This document shows, in pieces, positions 9,801 through 16,590 of a stretch of DNA of 46,806 bases. A model generated the notes under the pieces. That model had not been told where the DNA came from. It saw nothing but the letters and a program-made list of their open reading frames with translations, and did no database searches. How positions within the stretch are numbered: position 1 is the stretch's first letter; each line of letters begins with the position of its first letter. Source of the stretch: Myxococcales bacterium (GTDB lineage: Bacteria > Myxococcota_A > SURF-8); the NCBI GenBank assembly GCA_003598065.1, contig QZKR01000169.1, forward strand, positions 1-46,806. Reading direction: 5' to 3'. A program made the translations under genes and the position numbers.

Positions 9801-10224
9801 TAATGGCGGCGTCTATGGCTGGCAAGCCAGGAAATCCGGCAATCCGACACCGTTCGCCTGGACGCACGTCGCCACCGTGTTGGACGATACAACGCATGCG
9901 GCGCGGATGTTCTGGAACGGCGAACGTCTGACGAATTTCATCTCGGTCCCGACATCCTGGCCGTCAAGCATCACTCTGGCCGCGCACGGAGCGCTGCAAT
10001 TGAGCGCCGGGCTCGACACAACCTTCATCGACGAGGTGCGGATTTCCGACGTTCCGCGTTACGAAAACAGCTTCACGCCTTCCGTCAATCTTCTTCCGGA
10101 CGGCCATACGCGGCTGCTGTACCACATGAACGAGGGAAGCGGAACGACGGTTCGCGACTCGTCGCCCTACCTCAATCAGGGAACGTTGAGCGGATCGGCT
10201 TCCTGGACAAGCGACACGCCGTAG
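6820..10224 (+). CDS. Cys-rich lipoprotein with PQQ-like beta-propeller and LamG-like C-terminus
   Basis: The 1134-residue protein has a lipoprotein signal ending in the lipobox VSAC, with lipidated Cys at residue 33. A very acidic Glu/Asp spacer follows (about residues 43-100). Next come five Cys-rich modules (about residues 124-446) and a further Cys-rich patch to about residue 530. A beta-propeller of about eight blades covers roughly residues 552-876; blades repeat motifs such as DGTIYVGSQD and KLYALY, like PQQ-binding YncE/BamB-type propellers. The C-terminal 215 residues resemble a LamG/concanavalin-like sandwich (LTIEAWIRVES, FIDEVRISDVPRY). It is probably outer-membrane-anchored and surface-exposed, binding carbohydrate or protein; enzyme activity is not evident. 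AAAAAGGA lies upstream, and two adjacent ATGs (6820 and 6823) are both possible starts. Confidence 0.85.
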   Translation: MMARKSILKPEPGAVRLRHVLRVLPLFLLVSACSGADLKVTDFGDQDAADAQSDGDEEASEEDEIIEAGEDETEPEEEEIVPDGDEEDAEISDEGEEEEHEACVCDAAGPCCDGCQPIAEGETCPDDDLACTSDACEIGVCQHRLASGFCLIDDACMEKDSVDPENACLHCDPATADDRWSEVADGSPCPGDALDCTADLCLEGECAHSPDAEHCVINGVCIDAGTLHPELPCYACDPDTASIAWSPVSDQPCPSDGLGCTDDRCQNGECVHEVESRFCAISGACVSAGARHPEFECLLCDPDLNRTAWSEAMGVECTEDNLACTFDLCMEGECQHIISEENCLIGGACVANGAPGPDSACQICSPQEDPLGWSPHADGTPCADDQRACTTDACQNGACTHVVVAGFCLIGNACYEDGQSSPATYCQYCDAAFSSRQWRNRQTGADCSLDQCVVSGHCDGGACLAEEYIPNDCGDYECGLSPSGCFECGECDPDTQICWLDEAGDRHLCAPDRGGDCGDASGLQNFSPWPMHAQCPTHQGRGDAVGPAHPTMKWIFETEGDVASAPAIAADGTIYVASGDGKVYALYDDGAVKWIYETGAASSVTPAIGADGAVYVGSQDATLYAFTPTGLLRWSADLGGPVGRSSPAIGGSGLVYLGAHNNVLYAVNRTNSLITWLFPSAGQIDSSPAVGEDGTIYVGSQDQKLYAIRSNGTLKWSLTTVGPLRGSPAIGADGTIYIGTQDGRLHALDAAGGARWSSDSGGEIRYASPAIGQDGTIYIGNREGALTAFNPDGTQRWRFLADHPIESAVGIDGGGNLYFGSGSDGVPGGKLYAVDPDGNMLWSYSLASASRSGGAIGADGAVYFGSDDDTVLAFQDCEANAAWCGADRRYHCNASGTGLSGAPENCPGGCHWDLCMQDHAIRLASGFGGLLTAPDSSSLRIPKPHLTIEAWIRVESGQPGQILAKGTWATSSVNYVLSVACSASDCTLALGLNHNGGVYGWQARKSGNPTPFAWTHVATVLDDTTHAARMFWNGERLTNFISVPTSWPSSITLAAHGALQLSAGLDTTFIDEVRISDVPRYENSFTPSVNLLPDGHTRLLYHMNEGSGTTVRDSSPYLNQGTLSGSASWTSDTP
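7189..8157 (+). repeat. Five tandem Cys-rich modules of 64-65 residues in the lipoprotein
   Basis: Module starts at the Cys codons 7189, 7384, 7576, 7768 and 7963 give periods of 195, 192, 192, 195 and 195 bp. Each module follows CPxDxLxCTxDxCxxGxCxH, then a CLIxxxCxxxG stretch, then CxxCDPxxxxxxWS. The Cys spacing suggests disulfide-stabilised folding in the periplasm or outside the cell. The same module type occurs in the RHS lipoprotein gene. Confidence 0.85.
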
Positions 10225-10251
10225 GCCAGGCCTTATCTCAGGCGGGCGGTT

Positions 10252-12546
10252 TCAGCGACGCGTTTTCGGATCATCCAAAAATGGTCGATCGGGGTCCTCT
10301 CGACCCTCCAGGAAATCGAAGGAATCGCCGGCTTCGTCGCTTTGGCGAGGAGGGGAAACGACCGGCGCTGGGGCAATCCTCGGATCGCTTTCCGAGCGTT
10401 GGCCGGAACGCATTTTCCCTTCAAAATCGATTTTGTAAAGGACCAGACGGATGTTGGGGGAGAGTCTGCCGTATTCGTTCTCATCACTGTACGGTTTCGA
10501 CCGGAAAACGTAATGATCGACCGGCTGGAGGCCTTCGGTTTCCGGAACGCAGCTCATCTGCTCCACGCGGTTGCAGTCCAGGCCGTGATAGAAGAAAACG
10601 CAACCGTGATACTCCTCCGGCAAGTTTCCGGCAATCGTCGAGATAAAATCCTCGCCATTATAGGGAATCCTTTTGATATCCGAATGCGGCGCTCCGAAGA
10701 TGACAAGCTGATTCCTTGGGTCGGAGTGCATTCTCAGCACCTTGGACACGAACGAGCATTCGGGAAAGCGCTCGACCAGGTGCACCAGGTAATGGACTTC
10801 CTTCTGCTGGTTCCGCACGATCGGCTGGACGGGGGATGGTATGCCCGGCTTAAAGAAATTGAAATAGCCATATTGTTCATGCGGGAAAAAGGCGAACATC
10901 ATGATGGCCAGCAAAGCGCTTGCGAACGGACGCCATGCGTTTCGCCACTGCAAGCGTTCGGCGAATCGCTCGATTTCTTTCCAGCCGAACAGCGACAGAA
11001 ACAAAAGCATCGGCGTTATCTTCGTGAGATAGCGAAAAATCTCGTAGAACACTCCGTGACTGGCGGAAAAGTAGACTTTGTAAAGGATCAACAACGAGAG
11101 CGGCAACATAAAAAACCCGTCCAGGCGCCGGAACGCATGAACGACGCCAAAGATGAACAACACGACGATGCCGAAGGGGAGGAAGAAGCCCATCGCGTAA
11201 GGCAGGCTGAAGAAAGACGGATTGAGCGGCTGAAAAGCGTCCAGCAGCCACTCTATTTTTTGAGCGGACAAAATTCCATGTATATTCAGCAGCCCGAAAA
11301 CCAGCCAGAACAGGAGCAGAGCGGAAATCAGCACGGCGAGCTTCCAAAGCGGCCAGCGCAGAAGCCGCTCCAGTCCGGCAAGCATCGTCCTGCCCCACTC
11401 CAGAACCCGCGCCTCGCCGCAAGAAGCCCTTGCCAAAAGCACGACCAACGCAAAAACTCCGATCAGCGCCAATTCGGATCGTATCAGGGCCGCCAAAACG
11501 GAAACAATCGCGAAGAGCAGGATGGCGGCATGTCTGGCCGATCGGGGCATTTCGGGACGGTTGTACGTTCCGCCGGCGACGACGCCCATGAGAAACAGCA
11601 AGGTGATGGCTTGGGACGGCAGGCCGGACTGGGCGGAAGCGAGATTGTTGGCGTTGAAGACGAAAAAAAACGAAATGGGCAGGGCGAGCCAGAGCGTGCG
11701 GGCGACGCGCAACGCGATCGGAAAAAAGATCAGGCTGTTGATCAGAACCAGCGCCATGTTGAGATGAACGATTTGGCGCAGCGCTTCGACGGATTCGCTG
11801 GTGAGGATGTTGATTGCTTCATGGTAAACGGAGCCGCTGTGGCTGGCGTTGGCATAAAGCTGTTTGATGTTCTGCCCGGTGTTCCCCTCGTGAAGCACGT
11901 TTATCCAAGACAACGAGATCTTGTCCGTCGTGAGAAACAGCCAGAAATATCCGACGACGCCGGCGGCGAGCCCCACCGTGACGATAGCCGGCCAAAGCAG
12001 GCGGCGATCGAATCGAACCCAGACGACGCCGAGATAAGCGAAATGGGCCAATGCGAGAAAGAAAGAGGCAAGATACAAAAAACCCCAGAATTGCATCTGC
12101 AAAATCGACAGCATATTCTCCAGCCATTGAACCAGACGGCTCCGGGGAGACGGCGGGGTCATCACATTGGCGATTCCTTGCAGAAACGGCTTATGTCCCG
12201 GCGCTCTTTCCCATTGGTCGAGAAACGCCTTGAAACCGTAAATCAGTTCGCGTGGCGGCGAGGCTTTCGGCGCCGGCTGAATCCGGTAGTCGCGAGTGGA
12301 AAATTCTCCAGGCGAGGAGATGGGGTAAGCGATCTCGATGACGGTTCGCCGTCCCTCGCGGGACATGGCGAAACGCACGTGATCCTCATGCCGTTCTATC
12401 GCCTCGACCCGCCATCCGGAAAAGACGACCTCCCCTTCTTTCCAGGGAAGCGGACCCAGCTCCTGCTCTTCCGCCATGGAGAAAGAAACGAAGAGCGGGG
12501 AAACCAGGAACAACGCGCAGAGACCAAGCCAATGGATCGGCTTCAT
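10252..12546 (-). CDS. Polytopic membrane protein of a glycan-modification cassette (possible GT-C-like transferase)
   Basis: The 764-residue protein has an N-terminal hydrophobic segment that may be a signal or first helix, an extracytoplasmic region to about residue 140, and then about eleven to twelve hydrophobic segments to about residue 560. A soluble C-terminal part of about 190 residues ends in a charged Pro/Asp-rich tail. The family is not recognised. The topology (many helices plus soluble ends) and its place directly after a GT2 enzyme, with a 4-nt ATGA overlap, suggest a role like ArnT, GtrC or another lipid-linked-sugar-dependent transferase. The acidic residues expected of GT-C enzymes in the first periplasmic loop could not be assigned. 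A flippase or polymerase role is also possible. It converges with the Cys-rich lipoprotein gene, leaving a 27-bp gap. Confidence 0.75.
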   Translation of the reverse strand: MKPIHWLGLCALFLVSPLFVSFSMAEEQELGPLPWKEGEVVFSGWRVEAIERHEDHVRFAMSREGRRTVIEIAYPISSPGEFSTRDYRIQPAPKASPPRELIYGFKAFLDQWERAPGHKPFLQGIANVMTPPSPRSRLVQWLENMLSILQMQFWGFLYLASFFLALAHFAYLGVVWVRFDRRLLWPAIVTVGLAAGVVGYFWLFLTTDKISLSWINVLHEGNTGQNIKQLYANASHSGSVYHEAINILTSESVEALRQIVHLNMALVLINSLIFFPIALRVARTLWLALPISFFFVFNANNLASAQSGLPSQAITLLFLMGVVAGGTYNRPEMPRSARHAAILLFAIVSVLAALIRSELALIGVFALVVLLARASCGEARVLEWGRTMLAGLERLLRWPLWKLAVLISALLLFWLVFGLLNIHGILSAQKIEWLLDAFQPLNPSFFSLPYAMGFFLPFGIVVLFIFGVVHAFRRLDGFFMLPLSLLILYKVYFSASHGVFYEIFRYLTKITPMLLFLSLFGWKEIERFAERLQWRNAWRPFASALLAIMMFAFFPHEQYGYFNFFKPGIPSPVQPIVRNQQKEVHYLVHLVERFPECSFVSKVLRMHSDPRNQLVIFGAPHSDIKRIPYNGEDFISTIAGNLPEEYHGCVFFYHGLDCNRVEQMSCVPETEGLQPVDHYVFRSKPYSDENEYGRLSPNIRLVLYKIDFEGKMRSGQRSESDPRIAPAPVVSPPRQSDEAGDSFDFLEGREDPDRPFLDDPKTRR

Positions 12547-13442
12547 CGCGTGCTTTCTCCTTCGGATCGTCCGATTTGCTTCAGGGTCGTTCGTATCGGA
12601 CCGGCCTTTCTCTCAAACCCGAAGACCGCTATGGCGACAAGCACACCCGCCACGAGGATACCGCCGGCAAGCGGCAGATTGGCGGGAAACGGCGATGAAA
12701 AGATCGCCAGGACTCCGCCCGCTAAAAGGACGCCGGATAGCAGCACGCCGGCGCGCGCCAGGGCGCCGCTCAGCAACAGCGAATTGAACGCCTCCAGAAT
12801 CAGCCTGCGCCATCCCAGGCGCGAGCGCCCGTCGTATCTCGCTTGCTTGACATAGGAAACGGTAACGAACGAAACGTTCATCGTCTCCAGCACGGCGTTC
12901 AGATTGACATGCGTAAACGGCGCCTCGGCCGCCTGCCGGGCGATCCGCCGTCGCATCACGCAGAAGCTTCCCGCCTCCGCCGGGAGGTCTGTGCCGCGGC
13001 CAAGCTTGCGCAAACGGTGATACAGCCAAAGACCAGCCTTGAAGCAGACTGGGTCATGGCGACCGGATTTGACGGCGAAAGCCGCTTCCACTTTCGGTTT
13101 GGCGTTCCGAAACGCTTCCACCAGCGGCCCGATCGTCTCCGGCGGATCCTGAAGGTCTCCGTCGAGAACCAGAATCCATTCGCCTTCTGCGATTTTGATT
13201 CCCGCCTGCGTGGCGCGAAACTGCCCCTGGTTGCGCTCGAACCGGAGCAGGCGAAGCCCATAGGCGGTTCGCAGTTCGTTCAATATCCGTTCGCTGTCGT
13301 CCGTGCTGTGGTCGTCCACAATGATGATCTCGTATCGCAGGCCCGTCTGGCGGGCCGCATCGGAGCAGCGCCTGACGAGTTTCTCCAGAATGGAAGCCTC
13401 GTTGTAGACGGGCGTCACGATGCTGAGTTCGACGGCGGTCAC
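12543..13442 (-). CDS. GT2 glycosyltransferase, polyprenyl-phosphate sugar transferase type
   Basis: The 299-residue protein has an N-terminal GT-A domain: LSIVTPVYNEASILEKL, then IIIVDDHSTDDS, then LVLDGDLQDPPE with the metal-binding DGD near residues 94-96. Two C-terminal hydrophobic segments lie near residues 228-285. This layout is that of GtrB, ArnC and dolichol-phosphate-mannose-synthase-like enzymes, which move a sugar from a nucleotide donor to undecaprenyl phosphate at the inner membrane. The frame is open to 13691, but that extension overlaps the upstream gene. The GTG at 13442 overlaps the upstream TGA as GTGA and gives a standard GT2 N-terminus. The downstream gene overlaps by ATGA, so all three genes are probably translationally coupled. 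Confidence 0.88.
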   Translation of the reverse strand: MTAVELSIVTPVYNEASILEKLVRRCSDAARQTGLRYEIIIVDDHSTDDSERILNELRTAYGLRLLRFERNQGQFRATQAGIKIAEGEWILVLDGDLQDPPETIGPLVEAFRNAKPKVEAAFAVKSGRHDPVCFKAGLWLYHRLRKLGRGTDLPAEAGSFCVMRRRIARQAAEAPFTHVNLNAVLETMNVSFVTVSYVKQARYDGRSRLGWRRLILEAFNSLLLSGALARAGVLLSGVLLAGGVLAIFSSPFPANLPLAGGILVAGVLVAIAVFGFERKAGPIRTTLKQIGRSEGESTR

Positions 13443-15565
13443 GGAGCGAACCTCCGTCCGACCCGGCGGATCGCCTCCTCGACGCGCCGCAGGGTCTCTT
13501 CCTCCATCCGGTTGTGAAGGGGCAGGCAGAGCAGTTGCTTGCACGCCTCGTCCGTTTGGGGAAGCGAATCGCGATTCCGGTAAAGCCGAAGCTGGTGCAA
13601 CGGCGGCCAGAAATAGCGGCGCGCTTCCACGCCATGCGCGAGAAACGCCGCAATGGTTTCCTCGATTCCCGCTTTCGGGGAGAAACGGCACAGCGCCGCC
13701 AGATTCTGATGGTTCGGACGCACGCCCTCGGGGATTTCCTGAACCTCGTACCGCGCCGTCGTCTCCTCGCTCAGTACGCGCCGCAGGCGTTCCGCATAGG
13801 CTCTCCGCCTTTCAAGCGCCTGGGGGAAGGTCTTGAGCGTGTTCAAGCCCACCGCCGCATGCAGATCGCTCATCTTGGCGTTGAATCCCGGCGTGGAATC
13901 GAGCGGATCGGAGGCCAGCCCGTGATTGGAGAGCCGCCGGGCTTCGTCGAGCAATCGGTCGTCCCGGCTGACCATCAATCCTCCCTCGACGGAGGGAAAC
14001 ACTTTCGTGGCGTGCAATCCGAAAATTTCCACGGTGGGTTCGGCGGCGATTCGCCGGGAATTCGTTTCCGTGCCGAAACCATGGGCATTGTCGTAAACCA
14101 GCACGGCGTTGACGCGCTCGGCGGCGGCGGCGATCCGTTCCAAATCCGGCGGGACGCCGTAGACGTTCACCGGCAGCACCGCCTTCACATCGGGCTCCCG
14201 GCTTAGAATCTCGTCGAGATGCGCCGGGCTCATCGTCCAGCGGCGGGGATCGATGTCGCAGAAAATCGGCTTCAACCCGGCGTGGACGACGGCCGAAAGC
14301 GTGGAGATGTAGGTGAAGGCCGGCAGCACCGCCGCCCCCGCTCCGAGGTCGAGGGCGCGCAAGGCCAGCAGGAGGCCGTTGCTCGCCGACGACACCAGGG
14401 CGACGTGCGGCGCTTCCAGATACTCGGCCAGCGCGGTTTCGAAACGCTTCGCCAGCGGGCCGGCGTTGGTGACGCGGCCCGAGCGCAACGACTGCTGGAT
14501 CGCGCCGGCAAGCTCGGGGGTCGGCTCGAAATAGGGCCGCACGAAGGGGATGATGGCGCGCCGGACCGACGTCGCCGCGTTTCCCGATTCGTAAGCCGGA
14601 TCGAGCAATCCCCAATGGCCAAGCACCTTCGCCAAACCCGTCGCCAGATCCACTTTGGCCTCGAAGCCCAAAACGTTTTTGATCGCTTCGAGATCGGGCA
14701 TGCGATAGGGAATCTCCTCGAATCCCGCCCCGAAGAAATCGCGCCCGGGCCTTTCCGCCACGCCTTCCCGATGACCCGACAAATCGATCATCATCCGTGC
14801 CAGGTCGCGCATGGAAACCGGCTCGCGGCGGCCGACATTGAAGGCGCGGTTCGTTACGGCCTCGTCGCCGGCGGCAAGCCGCCGGGAAAGGCCGAGCGTC
14901 GCCGCCGCCGCGTCGTCGATGTAGCAGAGACAGCGCACGGCTTCTCCCCCGTCAACCAGCGGCAACGGCTTTTTGTCGCGAATGCAGCCGACGAATTTGC
15001 TGACCACCCGCCCGCTTCCCGGCGCATCGAGCAGAGGTCCATAGACGTTGAAATAGCGCACGGCGACGAACTTCAGGCCCTGCCGGGCCAGAGCCACGGC
15101 GTAGGTTTCGCCGGCGGCCTTGGAGACGGCGTAGCACCAGCGCGTGTTGGCGGTGTTTCCGTACCGGCGGTCGGCGGCCTCGTCCAGATCGCCCTCGCTT
15201 TTGCCGTAGGCCTCGCTGGAACTGGCGAAAAGAATGGGGCGGCCGTGTTTCAGGCAGGCATGGAAAACGTTGCGCGTGCCGAGGATGTTGACGTCGAGCA
15301 CGTTCGCCGGCTGCCGCAGGTATTCGTCCACGCCCACGACGGCGGCGAAGTGAAAAACGAAATCGCTCTCGCCGACCAGTTCGTCGATGAGCCGGCCGTC
15401 CAGAACGTCGCCTTGGACAAGCCGGAGCTTCGGTTTGCCGGCAAGCGGAGTCAGACGGTCGAAGGAGCTGATGTCCAGGCAGGTTACGGCGTCGCCGTTT
15501 TCCAGCAACGGCCCGACCAACGACGACCCGATGAAGCCCCCACCCCCCGTGACGAGCGCTTTCAT
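13439..15565 (-). CDS. Fusion of NAD-dependent sugar epimerase/dehydratase and DegT/DnrJ-type aminotransferase
   Basis: The 708-residue protein joins two enzymes normally encoded separately. Residues 1 to about 325 are an extended SDR: GGGGFIG at 7-13 binds NAD(P), ASSSEAYG follows near 114-121, and Y145-xxx-K149 is the catalytic pair. Residues from about 340 to 708 are a PLP-dependent DegT/DnrJ/EryC1/StrS aminotransferase with SGRVTNAGP, YDNAHGFG (the Asp contacting the pyridine nitrogen) and HATKVFPSVEGG, where K521 is the likely Schiff-base lysine. Together they could oxidise, epimerise or dehydrate a nucleotide sugar and then aminate it. The continuous frame, with both active-site sets intact, argues for a functional bifunctional enzyme. 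The linker contains no obvious membrane segment. It is the first firm gene of the cassette. Confidence 0.9.
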   Translation of the reverse strand: MKALVTGGGGFIGSSLVGPLLENGDAVTCLDISSFDRLTPLAGKPKLRLVQGDVLDGRLIDELVGESDFVFHFAAVVGVDEYLRQPANVLDVNILGTRNVFHACLKHGRPILFASSSEAYGKSEGDLDEAADRRYGNTANTRWCYAVSKAAGETYAVALARQGLKFVAVRYFNVYGPLLDAPGSGRVVSKFVGCIRDKKPLPLVDGGEAVRCLCYIDDAAAATLGLSRRLAAGDEAVTNRAFNVGRREPVSMRDLARMMIDLSGHREGVAERPGRDFFGAGFEEIPYRMPDLEAIKNVLGFEAKVDLATGLAKVLGHWGLLDPAYESGNAATSVRRAIIPFVRPYFEPTPELAGAIQQSLRSGRVTNAGPLAKRFETALAEYLEAPHVALVSSASNGLLLALRALDLGAGAAVLPAFTYISTLSAVVHAGLKPIFCDIDPRRWTMSPAHLDEILSREPDVKAVLPVNVYGVPPDLERIAAAAERVNAVLVYDNAHGFGTETNSRRIAAEPTVEIFGLHATKVFPSVEGGLMVSRDDRLLDEARRLSNHGLASDPLDSTPGFNAKMSDLHAAVGLNTLKTFPQALERRRAYAERLRRVLSEETTARYEVQEIPEGVRPNHQNLAALCRFSPKAGIEETIAAFLAHGVEARRYFWPPLHQLRLYRNRDSLPQTDEACKQLLCLPLHNRMEEETLRRVEEAIRRVGRRFAP

Positions 15566-15768
15566 TCGCTGACCTTTTCTAACCCCACAAAGACGGGCGA
15601 ACGATTTAGGAACACCCTAGCCCCCGGTTCAAAGAGCCCCGCTTCGCTGCCGAGACCGCCCACTCCCCGACGGCTCTTGTCGCCCACGATGAACGGAAAA
15701 CCCGCTTCTTCTTCTTTCCGACGCGCAGCCCCCTGCCGTTGGTAGGAAGAAGAAAGTTTCGCGATCAC
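15562..15768 (-). CDS. Doubtful small ORF overlapping the epimerase/aminotransferase start
   Basis: This ORF of 68 codons begins with GTG (15768), preceded by AAAGG. It ends in an ATGA overlap with the start of the fused sugar enzyme, the same 4-nt coupling seen between the following genes. The product is not recognised: charged and Ser-rich at the start, Gly-rich in the middle, ending VFVGLEKVSE. Codon choice looks less like the GC-biased neighbours. It may be a short leader ORF or chance. Confidence 0.25.
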   Translation of the reverse strand: MIAKLSSSYQRQGAARRKEEEAGFPFIVGDKSRRGVGGLGSEAGLFEPGARVFLNRSPVFVGLEKVSE

Positions 15769-16118
15769 CTTTGGGCGCGGATTGTGTTACTTCCCTAGTG
15801 ATACTGGGTACCACGATTTGACTTGATTGTCAAACGCGTTTTTTTGTGAGGCCTTGCCTCGAAGCGCCTGGCGGCGAGCCTCCGGCTGACATATGCTTTA
15901 AGCTGCCCAATCGACGTTATTTCCGCGCATCGGCGACGCGGGCTACCTTGTTGTACTGGACAAGACCTGCCCGGAAGGAGGCTACGCCGTCCACTAACTC
16001 GGCGAGAATGCCGTTGCGCTTTATGAAGGGCTCTGCGCGGCGGAATAAGCCGGTATGGTTTCGCGCTGTCTCCCGGACACAAGCCGGGAGACTATGCAAT
16101 GCCATTACCTGTCACATT
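15566..16118. other. Gene-poor spacer of about 550 bp between the sugar cassette and the candidate immunity gene
   Basis: No convincing gene was found. Besides the doubtful ORF at 15562-15768, a minus-strand ORF of 62 codons (15917-16105) reads through the hairpin at 16068-16092 and encodes FIKRNGILAELVDGVASF. It is not recognised and could be the remnant of a larger gene. On the minus strand TTGACA at 15833-15828 is followed after 17 nt by TACCCA with an upstream TGG. This is a weak candidate for the sugar-cassette promoter, with a leader of over 200 nt. Confidence 0.4.
16068..16092 (-). terminator. Possible terminator hairpin after the candidate immunity gene
   Basis: GTCTCCCGG (16068-16076) and CCGGGAGAC (16084-16092) form a perfect 9-bp stem with a 7-nt loop, about 27 nt beyond the stop codon of the minus-strand gene ending at 16119. 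No T-tract follows on either strand, so it may instead be a repeat or a transcript-end stabiliser. Confidence 0.35.
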
Positions 16119-16577
16119 TCACGAGGAACTGTTCCCCGGCCCGGAAGGAAGTGAGTCAGGTTGATCAGCAAGAAGTGTTTGCCCGGCCTGCCTCAACAAC
16201 TCAGCCCATCCATTAATCATTCGCTGAAGCTCTGTCTCGGTATCTTTGTCTAGATTGTATTCACCAGAAGGAGAAGGATTTCCACGATACCCCGCATGCT
16301 TTATGAGATGCATATAAAGGCCCGAAGAATACCCACCTTCCCACGCCGATTTCATTTTACCATTGCATATTTTCACAACTTGTGCATCCACACATTGATC
16401 GCGCACGTCCAGACTAAACACAAACCCCACATGCGTACCCACATAGGTGATAGAATAGCTTGTCGGAGAACTTTCATCAAGGTCCGGTACGTGGTGAAAT
16501 CCTAAATCTTCTAAAAACCTAAATTTCTTCAGCACAAATTCTCTGAATTGATCCTCCACAATTTTCGTACTTTCCAT
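16119..16577 (-). CDS. Candidate immunity protein paired with the RHS C-terminal toxin
   Basis: The 152-residue protein has no signal peptide or membrane segment and is probably cytoplasmic. It starts 13 nt after the RHS stop codon, with GGAG about 9 nt before its ATG. The sequence opens with an alpha helix and FRFLEDLGFHHV, then alternates short beta strands (SYSITYVGTHVGFVFSLDVR) with a helix-rich C-terminal half and a Ser/Pro/Gly tail. That pattern and its place directly downstream of a polymorphic RHS tail are typical of immunity proteins, though no named Imm family was recognised. The region is clearly AT-richer than the bulk of the window, as is the toxin-coding tail, consistent with toxin and immunity arriving together as a cassette. 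Function is inferred mainly from position. Confidence 0.7.
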   Translation of the reverse strand: MESTKIVEDQFREFVLKKFRFLEDLGFHHVPDLDESSPTSYSITYVGTHVGFVFSLDVRDQCVDAQVVKICNGKMKSAWEGGYSSGLYMHLIKHAGYRGNPSPSGEYNLDKDTETELQRMINGWAELLRQAGQTLLADQPDSLPSGPGNSSS

Positions 16578-16590
16578 GAGAACACTCCGC

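Noticed and set aside
10342..12855. Plus-strand open frame of 837 codons
   Set aside because: It is antisense to the polytopic membrane protein and the GT2 gene, which have clear membrane segments or motifs and coupled starts; the antisense product has no recognisable features.
12543..13691. Longer form of the GT2 glycosyltransferase starting at 13691
   Set aside because: The extra 83 codons overlap the upstream fusion gene in another frame and do not resemble a GT2 N-terminus; the GTG at 13442 with a GTGA overlap fits better.
15917..16105. Minus-strand ORF of 62 codons considered as a gene
   Set aside because: No recognised family, no good ribosome binding site and it reads through a hairpin; kept only as a possible remnant in the spacer description.
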